This document shows positions 61,460 through 64,000 of a stretch of DNA of 64,000 nucleotides, one piece after another (the first letter of the stretch is position 1; the number at the start of each line of letters is the position of its first letter). Source of the DNA: Mixta sp031457955. Lineage in GTDB: Bacteria > Pseudomonadota > Gammaproteobacteria > Enterobacterales > Enterobacteriaceae. The position numbers were made by a program, and so were the translations under genes. The stretch is from the NCBI RefSeq assembly GCF_031457955.1, contig NZ_JAVDXN010000012.1:38768-102767 (forward strand), read 5' to 3'. A model generated the notes under the pieces. That model did no database searches and was not told where the DNA came from. It worked only from the letters and a program-made list of their open reading frames with translations.

Positions 61460-61813
61460 GTGAAAGAGGAATGGTTAACGCCGGACGAGCTTGCTAAACG
61501 CACAGGCTATACGCGTCAGACGATTAATAAATGGATTAAGCGCGAGCACTGGACAACAAAGCCCAAGCCCGGTGTACAGGGTGGCAAAGCGCGCGTGGTA
61601 AAAATCGATGAAAGGGTATCCGCCTTTTTGCATGAGACGCGCCATGCTGCGGAACCGGCCGGGAACTATTACACCAGCGCCAATACGCTGCCCGGGCTGC
61701 TGACCTCGTTCGTTCAGCAGATGACGCCGCAAGAACAGCAAAATCTGCAGAACCTTCTGCTACGTGAAGGCGTTCAGGGGCTGCTTAAGCGGCTGGGGAT
61801 TGACAGTAAGTAA
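61460..61813 (+). CDS. yfeC: YfeC-like putative DNA-binding protein (DUF1323)
   Basis: The 117-residue protein starts MKEEWLTPDELAKRTGYTRQTINKWIKREHW, a MerR/Mu-B-like helix-turn-helix, followed by the TKPKPGVQGGKARVVKIDERV motif seen in E. coli YfeC and YfeD. The C-terminal helix is MTPQEQQNLQNLLLREGVQGLLKRLGID. E. coli has the pair yfeC-yfeD before gltX; only one copy is present here. Function unknown. Terminator at 61818-61847. Confidence 0.8.
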   Translation: MKEEWLTPDELAKRTGYTRQTINKWIKREHWTTKPKPGVQGGKARVVKIDERVSAFLHETRHAAEPAGNYYTSANTLPGLLTSFVQQMTPQEQQNLQNLLLREGVQGLLKRLGIDSK

Positions 61814-61817
61814 AAAG

Positions 61818-61847
61818 AAAACCGGAAGCATGCTTCCGGTTTTTTTA
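61818..61847. terminator. Bidirectional terminator between yfeC and gltX
   Basis: AAAACCGGAAGC/GCTTCCGGTTTT, 12-bp stem with T7 on the plus strand and an A-run on the left, in the convergent gap. Confidence 0.88.
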
Positions 61848-61863
61848 TGGCTATAACAGAGCG

Positions 61864-63279
61864 TTAGCCTTGCGCTTCCCGCTCGCTGATAAAGGCCAGC
61901 GCTTTTTCAATACGCGCCACGGCACGCGAGCGACCAATCGCCTGCACCGTTACGTCCAGCGCCGGTGACTGCCCTGCGCCAGTTACCGCAACGCGCAGCG
62001 GCATACCGACTTTGCCCATACCCACTTCCAGCTCGTCCGCCGCGGCCTGAATCGCGTGGTGAACGTTTTCTGCCGTCCAGTCGCTTACTGCTGCCAGCTT
62101 ATCGCGAACCACTTCCAGCGGCTGACGCGCAACCGGACGCAGGTGCTTTTTCGCCGCATCCGCATCAAAGGCGTCGAACTCTTCATAGAAATAGCGACAG
62201 CTGGCGGCAATTTCTTTCAGCGTCTTACAACGCTCGCCCAGCAGCTGTACCAGCTGTGCCAGTTCCGGCCCGGTACGGGTATCGATCTGCGCCTGTTCAA
62301 TGTGCCACTGCAGATGCGTAGCCACATACTCCGGCGGCAGGCTATTAATATAGTGATGATTCAGCCACTGCAGTTTTTCAGTGTTGAACGCGCTGGCGGA
62401 TTTGCTGACCGCATCCAGCGAGAACAGCTGCTTCATCTCATCAATTGAGAAAATTTCCTGATCGCCGTGGGACCAGCCCAGACGCACCAGATAGTTGAGC
62501 AGCGCTTCCGGCAGATAGCCGTCGTCGCGATACTGCATTACGCCCACCGCGCCGTGACGCTTGGAGAGCTTTTTCCCGTCGTCGCCAAGGATCATGGAGA
62601 CATGCGCGTAAACCGGCACCTGCGCGCCGATCGCCTGCAGGATATTAATCTGACGCGGCGTGTTGTTGATATGGTCTTCGCCACGGATAACGTGGGTGAT
62701 GCCCATATCCCAGTCATCAATCACCACACAGAAGTTGTAAGTGGGCGAGCCGTCGGTGCGGCGAATAATCAGATCGTCCAGTTCCTGGTTGCTGAACTCG
62801 ATGGGACCACGAATCTGATCGTCAAATACCACCGAACCTTGCTGCGGGTTACGGAAGCGCACCACATGCGGTTCGTTATCAGCATGATGCTCATGGCTGT
62901 CACGGCAGCGTCCGTCGTAACGCGGCTTTTCGCCGTTCGCCATTTGTGTTTCGCGCAGCTGCTCCAGACGCTCTTTAGAGCAATAGCATTTATAGGCGGT
63001 ACCCGCTTCCAGCATTTCGTCGATCACGGCGTTATAGCGATCGAAGCGTTTGGTCTGATAATAAGGGCCTTCATCCCAGTCCAGATTCAGCCAGTTCATG
63101 CCATCCATAATGGCGTCGATAGCCTGCTGCGTGGAGCGCTCCAGATCGGTATCTTCAATGCGCAGGACAAATTCACCGCCTTGATTACGAGCAAACAGCC
63201 AGGAATAGAGCGCGGTACGTGCGCCGCCAACGTGTAAATAGCCGGTTGGGCTGGGCGCGAAACGGGTTTTGATTTTCAT
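61864..63279 (-). CDS. gltX: Glutamyl-tRNA synthetase
   Basis: Class I aminoacyl-tRNA synthetase. The HIGH-type motif is in PSPTGYLHVGGARTALYSWL and the KMSKS-type motif in DGKKLSKRHGAVG; the zinc-binding cysteines CYCSKERLEQLRE are present. The start MKIKTRFAPSPTG at 63279 gives 471 residues, the same as E. coli; the open frame to 63354 is unconserved. Divergent from the Val/Lys tRNA operon. Confidence 0.98.
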   Translation of the reverse strand: MKIKTRFAPSPTGYLHVGGARTALYSWLFARNQGGEFVLRIEDTDLERSTQQAIDAIMDGMNWLNLDWDEGPYYQTKRFDRYNAVIDEMLEAGTAYKCYCSKERLEQLRETQMANGEKPRYDGRCRDSHEHHADNEPHVVRFRNPQQGSVVFDDQIRGPIEFSNQELDDLIIRRTDGSPTYNFCVVIDDWDMGITHVIRGEDHINNTPRQINILQAIGAQVPVYAHVSMILGDDGKKLSKRHGAVGVMQYRDDGYLPEALLNYLVRLGWSHGDQEIFSIDEMKQLFSLDAVSKSASAFNTEKLQWLNHHYINSLPPEYVATHLQWHIEQAQIDTRTGPELAQLVQLLGERCKTLKEIAASCRYFYEEFDAFDADAAKKHLRPVARQPLEVVRDKLAAVSDWTAENVHHAIQAAADELEVGMGKVGMPLRVAVTGAGQSPALDVTVQAIGRSRAVARIEKALAFISEREAQG

Positions 63280-63505
63280 TGAGCTTGCCTTAGTGCGCAG
63301 ATTTTCTGCGGAATGACAGAAAAGATGATTTTCATGCATTGTTTCAGTGCGCATATTCTATCACCTGCCCCTGATTCCTCAACGGCAAACCCGGCGTTGA
63401 TGCGGCATGCTGCTGAATTTTCATGCATACCCCGCCTGGTTTCGGTTAAAAGCGCGACACGCTGCCTAATTTTAATACGAACAAACATTTTCGTTTTAAA
63501 AAGCG

Positions 63506-63533
63506 TTGACTCGTTGCGAACACTCCCTATAAT
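63506..63533 (+). promoter_or_regulatory. Promoter of the tRNA-Val/Lys operon
   Basis: TTGACT (63506-63511), 16-bp spacer, TATAAT (63528-63533), then GCGACTCC, a GC-rich discriminator. Confidence 0.88.
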
Positions 63534-63550
63534 GCGACTCCACACAGCGG

Positions 63551-63626
63551 GGGTGATTAGCTCAGTTGGTAGAGCACCTCCCTTACAAGGAGGGGGTCGG
63601 CGGTTCGAACCCGTCATCACCCACCA
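63551..63626 (+). tRNA. valU: tRNA-Val (TAC)
   Basis: A 76-base tRNA, acceptor GGGTGAT/ATCACCC, anticodon TAC in CTCCCTTACAAGGAG, T-loop TTCGAAC, encoded CCA. First of three identical copies. Confidence 0.97.
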
Positions 63627-63667
63627 TCTCTAAGATGGCCCGCAGTGTAAGACAGATGATAAAAGAT

Positions 63668-63743
63668 GGGTGATTAGCTCAGTTGGTAGAGCACCTCCCT
63701 TACAAGGAGGGGGTCGGCGGTTCGAACCCGTCATCACCCACCA
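63668..63743 (+). tRNA. valX: tRNA-Val (TAC)
   Basis: Second identical copy of the tRNA-Val sequence, 41 bp after the first; encoded CCA. Confidence 0.97.
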
Positions 63744-63769
63744 TCTTTTATACTTTGTCGCACCGAAAT

Positions 63770-63845
63770 GGGTGATTAGCTCAGTTGGTAGAGCACCTCC
63801 CTTACAAGGAGGGGGTCGGCGGTTCGAACCCGTCATCACCCACCA
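63770..63845 (+). tRNA. valY: tRNA-Val (TAC)
   Basis: Third identical copy, 26 bp after the second; encoded CCA. Confidence 0.97.
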
Positions 63846-63847
63846 TC

Positions 63848-63923
63848 GGGTCGTTAGCTCAGTTGGTAGAGCAGTTGACTTTTAATCAATTGGTCGCAGG
63901 TTCGAATCCTGCACGACCCACCA
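63848..63923 (+). tRNA. lysV: tRNA-Lys (TTT)
   Basis: A 76-base tRNA, acceptor GGGTCGT/ACGACCC, anticodon TTT in GTTGACTTTTAATCAAT, encoded CCA. It starts only two bases after the last tRNA-Val, as in E. coli. Confidence 0.97.
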
Positions 63924-63930
63924 ATGTAGA

Positions 63931-63954
63931 AAGGCGCCCTAAAGGCGCCTTTTT
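63931..63954 (+). terminator. Rho-independent terminator of the tRNA operon
   Basis: AAGGCGCC-CTAA-AGGCGCCTT with T5 directly after tRNA-Lys. Nothing recognisable follows to the window end. Confidence 0.88.
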
Positions 63955-64000
63955 GCTATGCGTAATCGGCAGGAAGCGAACCTGCAGCAGGTTCGGGCCG

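Noticed and set aside
63551..63845. Three 76-bp direct repeats as a mobile or phage-derived repeat
   Set aside because: They are simply three identical tRNA-Val genes with the usual conserved operon order.

Overview
The window is chromosomal DNA from an enterobacterium, most likely of the Erwiniaceae (Pantoea/Mixta/Erwinia group). Its backbone follows the Escherichia coli order flk-yfcJ-fabB-mnmC-yfcL-epmC-yfcA-mepA-aroC-prmB-smrB-sixA-fadJ-fadI-yfcZ-fadL-mlaA ... yfdC-argW ... ypdK-alaC-ypdA-ypdB ... glk ... ypeC-mntH-nupC ... alaX/alaW ... yfeC-gltX-valUXY-lysV. Features absent from E. coli at these places point to a plant- or environment-associated relative: indolepyruvate decarboxylase (ipdC) beside glk, a complete ccmABCDEFGHI operon between mlaA and yfdC, and an IS3-family element resembling ISEhe3. 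The genus is inferred from protein similarity recalled from memory.

Layout. 1-1679: an AraC-type regulator (cut by the window edge) divergent from a DMT exporter. 1902-19995: core genes for lipid and fatty-acid metabolism (fabB, fadIJ, fadL, with FabR/FadR-type operators), tRNA/EF-P/ribosomal protein modification (mnmC, epmC, prmB), ribosome rescue (smrB), murein hydrolysis (mepA) and chorismate synthesis (aroC). 20808-29734: mlaA, the cytochrome c maturation operon and the FNT protein yfdC. 29814-34252: tRNA-Arg (argW) followed by the remains of an integrated island: an IS3-family element, an integrase C-terminal relic, and two AT-rich acyltransferase genes probably for surface-glycan modification. 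34404-48007: accessory metabolism and transport: a pyruvate-regulated-type MFS carrier (yhjX), an SMP-30 lactonase-like protein, a complete bglGFB operon with two antiterminator/terminator switches, a 49-residue His-rich lipoprotein, an ERIC element, a candidate sRNA, and an IclR/Usp/membrane-protein group divergent from an EmrAB-type efflux pair. 48215-63923: return to the backbone (ypdK, alaC, ypdAB, glk, ipdC, a YghZ-type reductase, ypeC, mntH, nupC, two tRNA-Ala, an FNT channel, yfeC, gltX, three tRNA-Val, one tRNA-Lys).

Connections. YpdA/YpdB in E. coli control yhjX; both are present here and a two-box YpdB-like motif lies upstream of yhjX. FadR-type sites precede fadI and fadL and, with a FabR-type site, fabB, giving coordinated control of fatty-acid uptake, oxidation and unsaturated fatty-acid synthesis.

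The most unusual signal is a pair of ~112-bp structured elements in the convergent gaps mnmC/yfcL and fadL/mlaA. Their 74-base cores are nearly identical. Their flanking arms differ in sequence but keep base-pairing through compensatory changes. Each is bracketed by locus-specific tandem arrays built from its own arm sequence. I know of no named family that matches this.
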